NCBI GenBank assembly: GCA_028285245.1
Contig: JANQPY010000008.1
Span: 1 to 64,000 of the forward strand
Length of the DNA: 64,000 bases
Direction of reading: 5' to 3'
Source of the DNA: Gammaproteobacteria bacterium
GTDB taxonomy: Bacteria; Pseudomonadota; Gammaproteobacteria; Steroidobacterales; GCA-2729495
Part shown: positions 18,689 to 27,496 of the stretch, in pieces
Numbering within the stretch: position 1 is the stretch's first letter
Layout of the letters: the number at the start of each line of letters is the position of its first letter
Made by a program: the position numbers and the translations under genes
The notes under the pieces: model-generated
What the model saw: the letters and a program-made list of their open reading frames with translations, nothing else
What the model was told of the DNA's origin: nothing
Databases searched by the model: none

Positions 18689-20263
18689 TCAGGCTCCCAC
18701 GGCCCCGCCGCCGGTCAGCAGCAGCAGGCTTTGCCGGCCGAACAGCAGCACAAAAAGAAAAGCGCAGAAAAAGCCTGCGGCGGCGAGGGAAAACAGCCAG
18801 GTGGACCGGCGTGAGCGTGCCGCGGCCGCCAGACCGACGGTACCGAACACCGGGACATGCAGGCTGCTCCCTAGCCGGTAGGACGAGAAAAATACTGGCC
18901 GCGACTGGTTCATCAAGAAAGCCACACCGATTGCGACGGCCGCTGCCACAAGAAAGATCAGCACGGACAAAGCCGGGCGATCCGGGCCGCTCGGCAACAA
19001 TGGCACGCGTGGCGGCTCGACCACGTCAAATGTAACGGCCTCGCTGTCTTCTCGAACATCATCAGCGATGCGGGCACTCTCTAAACGCTGCAGCAGCGTT
19101 TCATACTGCGCCTTGACCACGTTGTAGTCCCGCGCGAGGCGATTGAGCTGGGCCTCCACCTCCGGAATCGTGTCAACCTGCCTGCGCAGGTAGGCAACCG
19201 TGCCTTTGCGCTCGCGCAATTGCGCCTGCAGACCCGCCAGTTCGACGTCGATCTGGCTTTTCTGCTTGCGCATATCCTGGTACACCGGATTCATTTCGAC
19301 ATTTGCGTTGGCGGCAACGTCCACTGAGGAAGCTCGGCCCGCAAGCTCTTCGTCACGAATCTGGTACAAGTCTTCCAGCGTCTCACGAATGCTCACCACG
19401 TCCGGGTGCTTCTCTGTGTAGCGCAACAGCAGCTGCTCCATGTCCAGCTCCAGCTTGCCAATAGTGGAGCTCACGGAAGTTGTCCGGGTGCCACCCTGTA
19501 ACACCGGGTTGGCCAAGCCAAACACGGGCTGCTCCCCGCTCAGCTGCCGCTCCAGCTCAGCCTGAGACTGCCGGGCGGCATCCACGCGAGTCTCCAACTC
19601 CCGCACGCCGGCCTCTTCATTCTGCAAGCGAACGTAAAAATCGCCACCCTCGCCCGGCATCATGCCAACGTTCTCTTTCTTGAAGTCAGCAAGCCTTTCT
19701 TCGGCCTCAACCAGCCGGACTTCGTAAGATGCGATCTGATCCTCCAGAAACGACTGCGCCTGGGCAGTATCGGAGGCATCCATATCAAACGAGCTCTGCA
19801 TCAGGTTATCCAGCAGGGCGCCCACCACATCACGCGCCGTGTTGGGATCCTGATCCTGGTACCAGATTCGGTAAATATTCTCGCCCGGCGTTTTTGTGAC
19901 CATGATGGATCGCGCCAGCCGCGCCAGCAGCATCTCGTACTCCTCGGGCGACTCAACACGTTCCTGCAACGGCGTGTTGTTAACAACCTTCTCTAGCTGC
20001 GGCCGACTCAACAGCGCCCGCGTCATCATGCTCACCGCGTTCAGCGTGTCGGTAGGCACGGAAAGCCCACTCAGCAGTGGTTTTAGTGTGGATTCCGTAT
20101 CGACATAAACCTGGGCTTCGGCATCGAACTGATCCGGCATGGTAACCACCCACAGCCAGCCCAATAGACCGACTACGCAGGCAGCGATTAGTCCGGTCCA
20201 TCGAAACCGCCACATGCCGTGCAGCTGCTCAATCAGCTTTAGCGCAATTTGATCGGCGTTCAT
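18689..20263 (-). CDS. Polysaccharide chain-length determinant (Wzz/PCP family), exosortase A-associated type
   Basis: The frame is open from 20365, but the ATG at 20263 (MNADQIALKLIEQL) avoids overlapping the export gene and gives 524 residues of normal layout. A short cytoplasmic N-terminus leads to TM1 (WTGLIAACVVGLLGWLWVV). Then comes a periplasmic domain with long coiled coils (about 150-420), the PCP motif region around RVPLLPSGPDRPALSVLIFL, TM2, and a further C-terminal hydrophobic pair. It would set glycan length with the tyrosine kinase encoded next. Confidence 0.9.
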   Translation of the reverse strand: MNADQIALKLIEQLHGMWRFRWTGLIAACVVGLLGWLWVVTMPDQFDAEAQVYVDTESTLKPLLSGLSVPTDTLNAVSMMTRALLSRPQLEKVVNNTPLQERVESPEEYEMLLARLARSIMVTKTPGENIYRIWYQDQDPNTARDVVGALLDNLMQSSFDMDASDTAQAQSFLEDQIASYEVRLVEAEERLADFKKENVGMMPGEGGDFYVRLQNEEAGVRELETRVDAARQSQAELERQLSGEQPVFGLANPVLQGGTRTTSVSSTIGKLELDMEQLLLRYTEKHPDVVSIRETLEDLYQIRDEELAGRASSVDVAANANVEMNPVYQDMRKQKSQIDVELAGLQAQLRERKGTVAYLRRQVDTIPEVEAQLNRLARDYNVVKAQYETLLQRLESARIADDVREDSEAVTFDVVEPPRVPLLPSGPDRPALSVLIFLVAAAVAIGVAFLMNQSRPVFFSSYRLGSSLHVPVFGTVGLAAAARSRRSTWLFSLAAAGFFCAFLFVLLFGRQSLLLLTGGGAVGA

Positions 20264-20303
20264 GTTGTCAGCGCACTCCGCTTGAGATGCATTGTTAGTC
20301 CAG

Positions 20304-20918
20304 CTAGAGCAGCGACTGTGGAATGATGAGCACATCGCCAGGGCGCAACACGACGTTCTCCGCAATCGCGCCCTTGTTAAGCAGGTCCTTGAGGCGAACC
20401 GAAATCTCCTCCTCCACGCCGTTGGCGCGGCGGATAATCCGGGCTCGGTTGCCGGCTGCGCTGGGACTTAAACCGCCGACGGCGATCAGCACATCCAGCA
20501 CGGTCATGTTCTGGCGATACGGAACGGCTGCGGGACGGGCCGCTTCGCCCACTACGCGCACCTGCGTATCAAACGTGCCGACGAAGTTAGTCACGATAAC
20601 GCTGACGTTCGGAGAACGGATGTACTCACTGAGTGCAACCTGCATATCCTCAGCCAGCTCGCTTGGCGTCTTGCCGACTGCCACCATATCTTCAACCAGT
20701 GGCGATGAGATACGGCCATCCGGACGAACCGGCACAGTGACGGACACCTCCGGATGCTGCCAGACAAAAATCTGCAGCGTATCGCCGGCACCGATCCGGT
20801 AGTCATCCACCGGTTCGATGGGAACCGTGTCCGTGGCTCCGCCGCCACCTGTCGCACAGCCCTGCAGGCCAACGGCGACGAGTACAGCGGCAAGCTGCGT
20901 CAGCCAATGTCTCAGCAT
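20304..20918 (-). CDS. Wza-like polysaccharide export lipoprotein
   Basis: A 204-residue outer-membrane export protein. The signal peptide ends in the lipobox LQGC (Cys21). It is followed by the Poly_export domain start YRIGAGDTLQIFVW, the segment VPVRPDGRISSPLVEDMVAVG, and SLBB-like repeats ending VLRPGDVLIIPQSLL. It is the first gene of the long minus-strand operon (20918 to 10028), with AGGAAA a few bases before the ATG. It should form the outer-membrane channel together with the beta-barrel protein. Confidence 0.93.
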   Translation of the reverse strand: MLRHWLTQLAAVLVAVGLQGCATGGGGATDTVPIEPVDDYRIGAGDTLQIFVWQHPEVSVTVPVRPDGRISSPLVEDMVAVGKTPSELAEDMQVALSEYIRSPNVSVIVTNFVGTFDTQVRVVGEAARPAAVPYRQNMTVLDVLIAVGGLSPSAAGNRARIIRRANGVEEEISVRLKDLLNKGAIAENVVLRPGDVLIIPQSLL

Positions 20919-21311
20919 AGGTGTTTCCTGGCTTTCTGCCTGTCCATGACCCGCCGGATTATAGTCTCAACCGCCGGGGCACACCCGGAAATACGGTCCA
21001 GTTTTCTAAGTGCGGGCCGGCTATCGATGCCATCCCCAGCTGCCAGCCGCGTCGAGCCTGCCTTTTTAGTTCTTCAGATCGAGACTGGAATTTGGCCGGG
21101 GCCAATGGAAGCGCTAGAGCGTAGCGACTGGATGGGGTCGGAACTGTGACGCAGCTCACTAAATCACCGCCTGTCTGGCCCGCATCCGGTAAATCCAGGC
21201 ACCCCCATCTGGTTAGACCCGGTACCGATACTGGAAGATAATCGGCGCCGCCCGATCGGGTACTCCATTACCATCCGCTCTCAATAAACGTTTGGGGCCT
21301 GCTAAAAAGAG
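20919..21311. promoter_or_regulatory. Divergent intergenic region driving the EPS export operon and the GT4/amidotransferase operon
   Basis: This 393-base gap holds no gene. On the minus strand a perfect TATAAT (20963-20958) stands about 40 bases before the export-protein ATG but without a matching -35. The 7-base direct repeat CCGCCGG (20951-20957 and 20971-20977, 20 bases apart) flanks it on both sides. On the plus strand a GATAAT at 21237-21242 is a weak -10 candidate for the GT4 gene. No riboswitch, tRNA or sigma-54 site was recognised. Confidence 0.45.
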
Positions 21312-22445
21312 ATGCTCCCGCTCATCGCGCACATCGTACACAGCCTGGACTACGGTGGCCTGGAGAACGGCCTCGTTAACTTGTTGAATGGACTCCCGCG
21401 CGATCGTTATCGCCACGCGGTTGTGTGCCTGACCGGCTACTCCGATTTCCATGCCCGAATAGATGCTGGCGATCTGCCGCTCTTCGCGCTCGACAAGCAG
21501 CCCGGCAAGGACCCGCGGGCGTATTGGCGTCTATGGAGGCTGCTGCGGCGCCTGGGCCCGGCTATCGTGCATACGCGAAACATGGGCGTACTGGACTGCA
21601 CGCTAGTCGCTCAAGCAGCAGGCGTGCCGGTCAGAATACACGGCCATCACGGCTGGGATGTCGATGATCTGCACGGGGATTCCCAACGACGCAATCGCAT
21701 CCGCAAGCTATGCGACCGTTTCGTCACGCACTATGTGGCGGTATCCGGACACATTGCGGAGTGGCTGATTACCGATCAGGGGATTGACCGCAACCGGATA
21801 AGTGCGATCTTCAACGGGGTCGATACGGAACGGTTTGCGCCCGGTAGGCCAGAGGCCTCTCTGCCTGCGCCCTGGCAACCCAGCGACAACGATTTTGTGA
21901 TTGGCACAATTGGCAGGTTGGAAGCCGTAAAGAACCAACGCGCCCTGGTGCTGGCATTCTTCAAGGTCCTTGGACGGCGGCCCGAGTTAGCGAACCGCAT
22001 TCGACTCGTCATCGTTGGCGAGGGCTCCCGGCGACCAGAGCTGGAACAGCTGATCGCCGGCTCGCCAGCGGCGCCGATCACATCACTCGTGGGCTGGCGC
22101 GACGATATCAGCGCAGTGCTCAGCCAGTTCGATCTGTTCGTTTTGCCATCACTGAACGAAGGTATTTCAAACACCGTGCTCGAGGCGATGGCCTGCGGCA
22201 CACCGGTTGTTGCCACAAACGTCGGCGGCAACCCACAGCTGATCACGCCCGGCGAGACGGGGAACCTGGTGGCAGCTGACGACGTAGGCGCCATGGCAGA
22301 TGCGATTGAAGGATACGTGGATTCACCAGAGTTGCTCGCCAGACACGGTGAAGCCGCCCGCGCACGCGCCGTGGAGAGCTTTAGCCTCAAGAACATGCTG
22401 GACCAGTACGACTCGCTTTACCTTAGCTACCTGAAAGGAGCCTGA
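21312..22445 (+). CDS. Glycosyltransferase family 4, PEP-CTERM/XrtA-associated sugar transferase
   Basis: A 377-residue GT4 enzyme with the characteristic N-terminus IAHIVHSLDYGGLENGLVN of the glycosyltransferase family found beside exosortase A genes. The donor-site motifs are VIGTIGRLEAVKNQRALV and EGISNTVLEAMACGTPVVAT (E-x7-E). It would add one sugar to the lipid-linked repeat. The amidotransferase gene follows after 6 bases, so the two are cotranscribed. Confidence 0.92.
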   Translation: MLPLIAHIVHSLDYGGLENGLVNLLNGLPRDRYRHAVVCLTGYSDFHARIDAGDLPLFALDKQPGKDPRAYWRLWRLLRRLGPAIVHTRNMGVLDCTLVAQAAGVPVRIHGHHGWDVDDLHGDSQRRNRIRKLCDRFVTHYVAVSGHIAEWLITDQGIDRNRISAIFNGVDTERFAPGRPEASLPAPWQPSDNDFVIGTIGRLEAVKNQRALVLAFFKVLGRRPELANRIRLVIVGEGSRRPELEQLIAGSPAAPITSLVGWRDDISAVLSQFDLFVLPSLNEGISNTVLEAMACGTPVVATNVGGNPQLITPGETGNLVAADDVGAMADAIEGYVDSPELLARHGEAARARAVESFSLKNMLDQYDSLYLSYLKGA

Positions 22446-22451
22446 GTCCCT

Positions 22452-24344
22452 ATGTGCGGCATTGTTGGAATCGCGCGCGCGGGTAACGCTGGCCCGGTAG
22501 ACGCGGGCCTGCTGACCAGAATGAATGACCAGCTGTTCCATCGCGGGCCAGATGGCGACGGCATTCACATCGATGGCCCAATCGGTCTCGGACACCGGCG
22601 CCTGTCCATCATCGATCTCGATGCAGGACAACAGCCAATGTTCAGCGACGATCGCCGTATCTGCGTCGTCTTCAACGGCGAAATCTACAACTACCGTGAG
22701 CTGGCAACAGAGCTTAGAGCGAAAGGCGCGGTGTTCCAGACCGAATCGGACACGGAAGTGCTGATCCATGGCTGGCTGGCGTGGGGCCACGCACTGCTTG
22801 AACGGCTCAACGGCATGTTCGCCTTCGCGCTGTGGGACAGGCAGCAGCAAGAACTCTTTCTGGCGCGCGACCGCTTGGGAATCAAGCCGCTCTACTACGC
22901 GCGCACGCGCTCTGGCACGCTGCTGTTTGCCTCAGAACTCAAAGCGCTTACCGCTCACCCGGAGCTTGACACTAGCCTCGATCAGCAAGGCATCACCGAC
23001 TACTTCACGGTTGGCTATCTGCCGGATCCGCGTACCGCCTACGCGTCGGTGCGCAAGTTGCCGCCCGCGCATTTCCTCACACTGGACTGCGGGAGCGGCG
23101 AGCACGCGGTCCAAAGCTACTGGGACGTTTGCTATCCCGATCGATGGCATGATGGCCGGAACGAGCAGCAGCTTACCGAGGAGCTGCTTGAGCAACTAAA
23201 GCGCGCAGTTGATCTACAGCTCGTTGCCGACGTACCGCTCGGCGCCTTCCTTTCCGGTGGAGTAGATTCGAGCGCCGTCGTGGCCATGATGGCAGAGCTG
23301 GTGCCGGGAAGTGTACGGACCTGCTCGATTGGCTTCGACGACCCGGACTTTGATGAGTCTGGCCACGCTGCGACAGTTGCCGCGCTACTGGGCACAGATC
23401 ACATTGAACGGACGGTACACATCGATGATTTCGACCTGGTTGACCAGCTCGTCGACATTTACGACGAACCGTTCGCCGACAGCTCGGCAATCCCGACGTT
23501 TCGGCTGTGCGGCGAGACCCGTCAAATCGTCAAAGTGGCGCTATCGGGCGATGGCGGGGATGAAAACTTTGCCGGCTACCGCCGGTACCGCTTGTTTTCC
23601 GCGGAAGAGTCTGTCCGCGGACTGCTGCCAGCAGGCCTGCGGCGTCTCCTCTTTGGGCCGCTCGGACGCTACTACCCCAAACTGGACTGGGCACCCCGCG
23701 TGCTGCGCGGCAAGACTACCTTTCAGGCGCTGGCCAGGGACTCGGTAAGCGCTTACCTGCACGGCGTATCCATTGCCTCTGAAGAAGTTCGCCAGCTGCT
23801 GTTCTCGTCGGACTTCCGCGCGGCGAATCAACACTATCGAACCGACGATCTGTTTCATGAACACGTCCGGGGCATGGAGTTTGCCGACCCGCTATCGATG
23901 GTTCAGTACCTCGACTTCAAGACCTATCTGCCGGGCGACATACTGACGAAGGTAGATCGGGCCAGCATGGCCCACAGCCTGGAGGTCAGAGTCCCGTTGC
24001 TCGACCATAAGTTTGTGGAGTGGATCGCCAACGTGCCGGTGAGCCAGAAGCTCAGGCGCGGTGAAGGCAAGTACATCTTCAAGCGCAGCCTTGAAGGCCG
24101 GCTGCCGGATGACATCCTCTATCGGCAAAAGATGGGCTTCGCGGTGCCGCTTCAGCGCTGGTTCCGCGGCCCGTTGGCAGCGCGCCTGCAATCGCTGGCA
24201 ACCAGCCGCGTGTTGCGCGACTCCGGCGTTTTCTCACCGCGTGGGCTGCAGCAGATTGTTGACCGGCATGTGAGTGGCCGGCGTGACTACAGTGCGGTGA
24301 TTTGGGCGCTGCTCATGTTCGAAGGTTTTCTGGGCCGGCGCTGA
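22452..24344 (+). CDS. Exosortase A-associated amidotransferase (asparagine synthase type, second paralog)
   Basis: A 630-residue complete glutamine-dependent enzyme. MCGIVGIAR gives the Cys2 nucleophile, HRGPDGDG and GEIYNYREL complete the glutaminase, and SGGVDSSAVVAMMA is the ATP-binding PP-loop. SGDGGDENFAGYRRY and MAHSLEVRVPLLDHKF are typical synthetase blocks. The pattern is that of amidotransferase 1 of exosortase A loci. It probably amidates a carboxylated sugar. It lies between two glycosyltransferases, and its stop overlaps the next ATG (TGATG). Confidence 0.92.
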   Translation: MCGIVGIARAGNAGPVDAGLLTRMNDQLFHRGPDGDGIHIDGPIGLGHRRLSIIDLDAGQQPMFSDDRRICVVFNGEIYNYRELATELRAKGAVFQTESDTEVLIHGWLAWGHALLERLNGMFAFALWDRQQQELFLARDRLGIKPLYYARTRSGTLLFASELKALTAHPELDTSLDQQGITDYFTVGYLPDPRTAYASVRKLPPAHFLTLDCGSGEHAVQSYWDVCYPDRWHDGRNEQQLTEELLEQLKRAVDLQLVADVPLGAFLSGGVDSSAVVAMMAELVPGSVRTCSIGFDDPDFDESGHAATVAALLGTDHIERTVHIDDFDLVDQLVDIYDEPFADSSAIPTFRLCGETRQIVKVALSGDGGDENFAGYRRYRLFSAEESVRGLLPAGLRRLLFGPLGRYYPKLDWAPRVLRGKTTFQALARDSVSAYLHGVSIASEEVRQLLFSSDFRAANQHYRTDDLFHEHVRGMEFADPLSMVQYLDFKTYLPGDILTKVDRASMAHSLEVRVPLLDHKFVEWIANVPVSQKLRRGEGKYIFKRSLEGRLPDDILYRQKMGFAVPLQRWFRGPLAARLQSLATSRVLRDSGVFSPRGLQQIVDRHVSGRRDYSAVIWALLMFEGFLGRR

Positions 24345-25534
24345 TGCTCAATCTGCTCACGCTGACGAATCTGTTCCCCAGCGCCGCTCTGACACGGCAC
24401 GGAATTTTTGTCGAGGAGCGGCTGCGCCAGCTACTGGCTACCGGGAAAGTCAACGCCGAGGTAATCGTACCAACGCCCTGGTTTCCGTTTCGCCATCAGT
24501 GCTTCGGACACTACGGACAACTCGCGCGAGTGCCTGCCGAAGAAGTCAGACTCAACCGGACGGTGCGCTATCCGCGGTACCCCGTGATTCCGAAAATTGG
24601 TATGCACGTAGCACCCGGCCTGATGGCAAGGGCAATGCGCAAACCGGTCGAGGCGGCGCTTGAACGGCTGGCAGGCCCAACCGTTGTGGACGGCCATTTT
24701 CTTTACCCGGACGGGGTCGCGGCCGCGCGTCTGGCGCGCGAACTTGACCTGCCCTGCGTGCTCACGGCGCGAGGACAAGATGTAACCCTGTTTCCGCGTT
24801 ACGCGAGCCCTCGCCGGCAAATTCTCGAGGCGATCGACTACTGCGAGCGTGTGATCACGGTATCCGAGGATCTTCGTCAGGGACTGCTGGATCTGGGCGT
24901 ACAGCCAGAACAGGTAATTACGCTGCGCAACGGCGTCGATCCGCAACGCTTCACTCCACATGACCCGGACCAGGCTCGCGCGCGGCTTAAGCTGAAAGCA
25001 CCCAACCTCATTGCAGTGGGCCATCTGATCGAGCGCAAGAACCATGCGCTGATGATTGAGGCGCTGGCACGGGTGCCGGAGGCATCACTCACCATCATCG
25101 GTGACGGGCCGCTCAAGGCCCAGCTATTGGCTCAGGCCGCCGCATTGGGCTGCGCCGACCGGCTCCACATACGCGGCGTCATACCCCAGCGTGAACTGGC
25201 TGAGTGGTATAGCGCGGCTGATCTGAGTCTGCTGACGTCACTGCACGAAGGCATGGCCAACGTGATGCTGGAAAGCCTGGCCTGCGGAACTCCGGTCGTC
25301 GCCACACCCGTGGAGGGCGCTGCGGAGGTGATTACTGAGCCGGTCGCCGGCCGGCTGCTGCCGTCCCGCGACCCCGGCCTGTTGGCTGCCGCCATCCGTG
25401 AATGCCTCGAGCGGCCGATCGACAGGCAGCTAACGCGTCAGCACGGTCTCAAACTTGGCTGGGACAGCACCGTCCGCGGTTTGCTGCAGGTATTTGGCGA
25501 CGCGCAGCGGTCACCATCCCTCCAGCCAGCTTAA
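24344..25534 (+). CDS. Glycosyltransferase family 4
   Basis: The frame is open from 24302, but the ATG at 24344 overlaps the preceding stop and begins the family-typical LTLTNLFPSAALTRHGIFVE. The resulting 396 residues form a GT-B enzyme with QDVTLFPRY, DLIVVGHLIERKNH-like (LIAVGHLIERKNHAL) and the E-x7-E block EGMANVMLESLACGTPVVAT. It resembles TuaC-type transferases. Its 3' end overlaps the convergent hydrolase gene by 24 bases. Confidence 0.9.
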   Translation: MLNLLTLTNLFPSAALTRHGIFVEERLRQLLATGKVNAEVIVPTPWFPFRHQCFGHYGQLARVPAEEVRLNRTVRYPRYPVIPKIGMHVAPGLMARAMRKPVEAALERLAGPTVVDGHFLYPDGVAAARLARELDLPCVLTARGQDVTLFPRYASPRRQILEAIDYCERVITVSEDLRQGLLDLGVQPEQVITLRNGVDPQRFTPHDPDQARARLKLKAPNLIAVGHLIERKNHALMIEALARVPEASLTIIGDGPLKAQLLAQAAALGCADRLHIRGVIPQRELAEWYSAADLSLLTSLHEGMANVMLESLACGTPVVATPVEGAAEVITEPVAGRLLPSRDPGLLAAAIRECLERPIDRQLTRQHGLKLGWDSTVRGLLQVFGDAQRSPSLQPA

Positions 25535-26353
25535 CGACAGATGTGCGACTCTTTCTCGCCACTCAGCGCGAGAGAATGTGTGGTCGGCACCCGCGATTGA
25601 TTCAATCTGCACGTTCGGACGTGCCAATGCGCTCTGCCATGCCTCGCTGCCCGCCTGGTCACGAAATTCGCCGGCGGTCAGATCATTTTCGCTCAGCGCG
25701 ATCAACACGGGGCCGTCAAACGCGGCTAGTCCCTGACGCATCCGCCCCGGCAAAGTTGCCGCATCGGCATCGCCAGATTGCCGACTGGCGCCAGTGCGCC
25801 AGGTCTCAAACAGGCCACGCAGGGATTGCACAGGCCTGAAGCGGCCGGCGAGCAACTTCTGCCAGAATCCGCGCTGGAACAATCGGGCCAGGTAATACTC
25901 CTTAAGGTATGAACGTGCCAGGCTCTGCTCGGTGCGCACCCAAGGGTTCAAAAGCACCAGCCCCGCGATCCGCGGGTCCCGGTTGACGTAGAACAGAGCT
26001 GCCGATGCGGCGTCACACAACCCCCAGATTACGAGCTCCTTAACCTGCGGACACTGCCGGACAAACGTATCGGCCGCCGCGCCAAGATCCGCCTGGATGT
26101 TTTCGAAACCCAGGTTTTCACCGTCACTGTCCCCCATGCCGCGGTAGTCGAACCTCATGACAGGGAACCCTGCTGCAGAGAGCTGGCGTGCAAGCAGTAG
26201 AAACTGGCGATGTGCGCCGATGCGATACTGCGGCCCGCCGACGACGATTAGCACGCCGCGCGTCCGGGGTTCAGCAGGTTCATGCAGATTGCCCACAAGC
26301 TGCTGGCCCTCGCAGTCGAACACGATTGGCTTAACGCGGACGCTCATACTCAA
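25511..26353 (-). CDS. Exosortase A-associated alpha/beta hydrolase 1
   Basis: A 280-residue alpha/beta hydrolase of the type paired with acyl-CoA ligase and ACP genes in exosortase A loci. The oxyanion-side pattern VVGGPQYRIGAHRQF and FDYRGMGDSDGE are conserved. The nucleophile elbow reads GLCDAAS, so Cys would replace Ser, and the C-terminus has IAGADHTFS with the catalytic His. It overlaps hydrolase 2 by 4 bases. A thioesterase or acyl-transfer role on the ACP-bound group is an inference. Confidence 0.88.
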   Translation of the reverse strand: MSMSVRVKPIVFDCEGQQLVGNLHEPAEPRTRGVLIVVGGPQYRIGAHRQFLLLARQLSAAGFPVMRFDYRGMGDSDGENLGFENIQADLGAAADTFVRQCPQVKELVIWGLCDAASAALFYVNRDPRIAGLVLLNPWVRTEQSLARSYLKEYYLARLFQRGFWQKLLAGRFRPVQSLRGLFETWRTGASRQSGDADAATLPGRMRQGLAAFDGPVLIALSENDLTAGEFRDQAGSEAWQSALARPNVQIESIAGADHTFSRAEWRERVAHLSLSWLEGW

Positions 26354-27177
26354 CGAGCCAGCTCAGCGGTCCGCTCGATCAGCCCGGGTGCCTCGGAGAT
26401 TTCAACCGTAGACCAGAACCGGGGCCCGGTGACGGCCTCAAGTTGCACGGCCACGCCGCTAGCCTGAAATGCCTCCACTGCGCGCGTGACCGGCAGCGGC
26501 GGTGGCGAATCCAGGTTGGCGACGACCTGCAGCCAGGTAACCTGGTCAGCGGCATCAGCGGGCAAAACATTAAGCTCAAGCTGCTCGACCGCCGCGGTCA
26601 GCTCAGAGGCAAGCTGATAGCCCGCAACCTCCAGCCCATCTCCACTGGCAAGACATTCCCGGAGCTGTGCGGTGGTCTCCACAGGTCCGTCGCTGGCCAT
26701 GCGGCTGGCGGTAGAACGCAGTCTGAGTTGGTCCTGAATGACGTCCCGGCCGCGCAGCACCGGTTGCCAGAACATCATGTGGTCAAGCTTCGGCCACCGA
26801 GCCATCATGCTCACCGCAAGTAACGCCCCGAAGCGGAGACCAAGCAGGAGCTTCAGCCGCCCCCCCTGCAAAGCGATCCACTCGGCCGCTGCGACCAGAT
26901 CCTGCTGCCACAGCTGCAATCGCGCATCGCCGAAGTCACCATCACTCTCGCCCGTACCATAGAGATCGACCAGCAGGACGCGGTAGCCGCTGGCGGCCAG
27001 GCGCTTGCCGCCCAGCGCCAGCATTCTTCTGCACCGGTTAAGTTCCTCGCCAAAAGGCGGCACGAGCAGGGCCCAGTTGTTGGCATCGCCCTGTTCGGGA
27101 ACAAACTCGAGGACAGCCAGTTCGCCTCGATCAGTTGGCAGGCGCGTCGGCCTTAGCGTGATACCGGCGGGCACCAC
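26350..27177 (-). CDS. Exosortase A-associated alpha/beta hydrolase 2
   Basis: A 275-residue alpha/beta-hydrolase-fold protein with VPPFGEELNRCRRML and VDLYGTGESDGDFGD. At the nucleophile elbow it has GLRFGA, with Arg where Ser, Cys or Asp is expected, so it may be non-catalytic or use another residue. It lies 6 bases downstream of the ACP gene and overlaps hydrolase 1. The pair is a fixed part of the acyl module in these loci; what it acts on is not known to me. Confidence 0.85.
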   Translation of the reverse strand: MVPAGITLRPTRLPTDRGELAVLEFVPEQGDANNWALLVPPFGEELNRCRRMLALGGKRLAASGYRVLLVDLYGTGESDGDFGDARLQLWQQDLVAAAEWIALQGGRLKLLLGLRFGALLAVSMMARWPKLDHMMFWQPVLRGRDVIQDQLRLRSTASRMASDGPVETTAQLRECLASGDGLEVAGYQLASELTAAVEQLELNVLPADAADQVTWLQVVANLDSPPPLPVTRAVEAFQASGVAVQLEAVTGPRFWSTVEISEAPGLIERTAELAR

Positions 27178-27183
27178 GGCGGC

Positions 27184-27435
27184 CTACTGTTGAGCTTTCG
27201 CCGCAACGAACTCCGAGAGACTACCGACAGTGGCAAAAATCTCTGCCGAGACTTCGTCGTCTTCAATGACAAAGCCATAGTGCTCCTCAAGCGCGGTGAG
27301 TACCGAGACAACTGCCATCGAGTCAAACTCGGGCATCTCGCCCAGCATGGGCGTCGAGTCGTCCATGCCGCTAGCCCGGTCATCTAGCTGCAGAACCTGC
27401 TTGAGGATTTCGATAACGGTCTGCGTTTCGCTCAC
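27184..27435 (-). CDS. Acyl carrier protein of the exosortase A locus
   Basis: An 83-residue acyl carrier protein. The start is the GTG at 27435, preceded by AAGGAG at the right spacing (8 bases). The longer open frame to 27573 would run into the GT2 gene and has no support. The 4'-phosphopantetheine attachment Ser lies in EFDSMAVVSVL, after four-helix-bundle features (acidic helix VIEDDEVSAEIF). It stands before the two hydrolases and would carry the acyl or aminoacyl group activated by the ligase encoded at 36042-37634. Confidence 0.88.
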   Translation of the reverse strand: MSETQTVIEILKQVLQLDDRASGMDDSTPMLGEMPEFDSMAVVSVLTALEEHYGFVIEDDEVSAEIFATVGSLSEFVAAKAQQ

Positions 27436-27496
27436 GACCGTGCTCCTTTTGATTGGCCCGGCGGCATCTGTATGCCGCGGGGATGTGAATTGCTGA

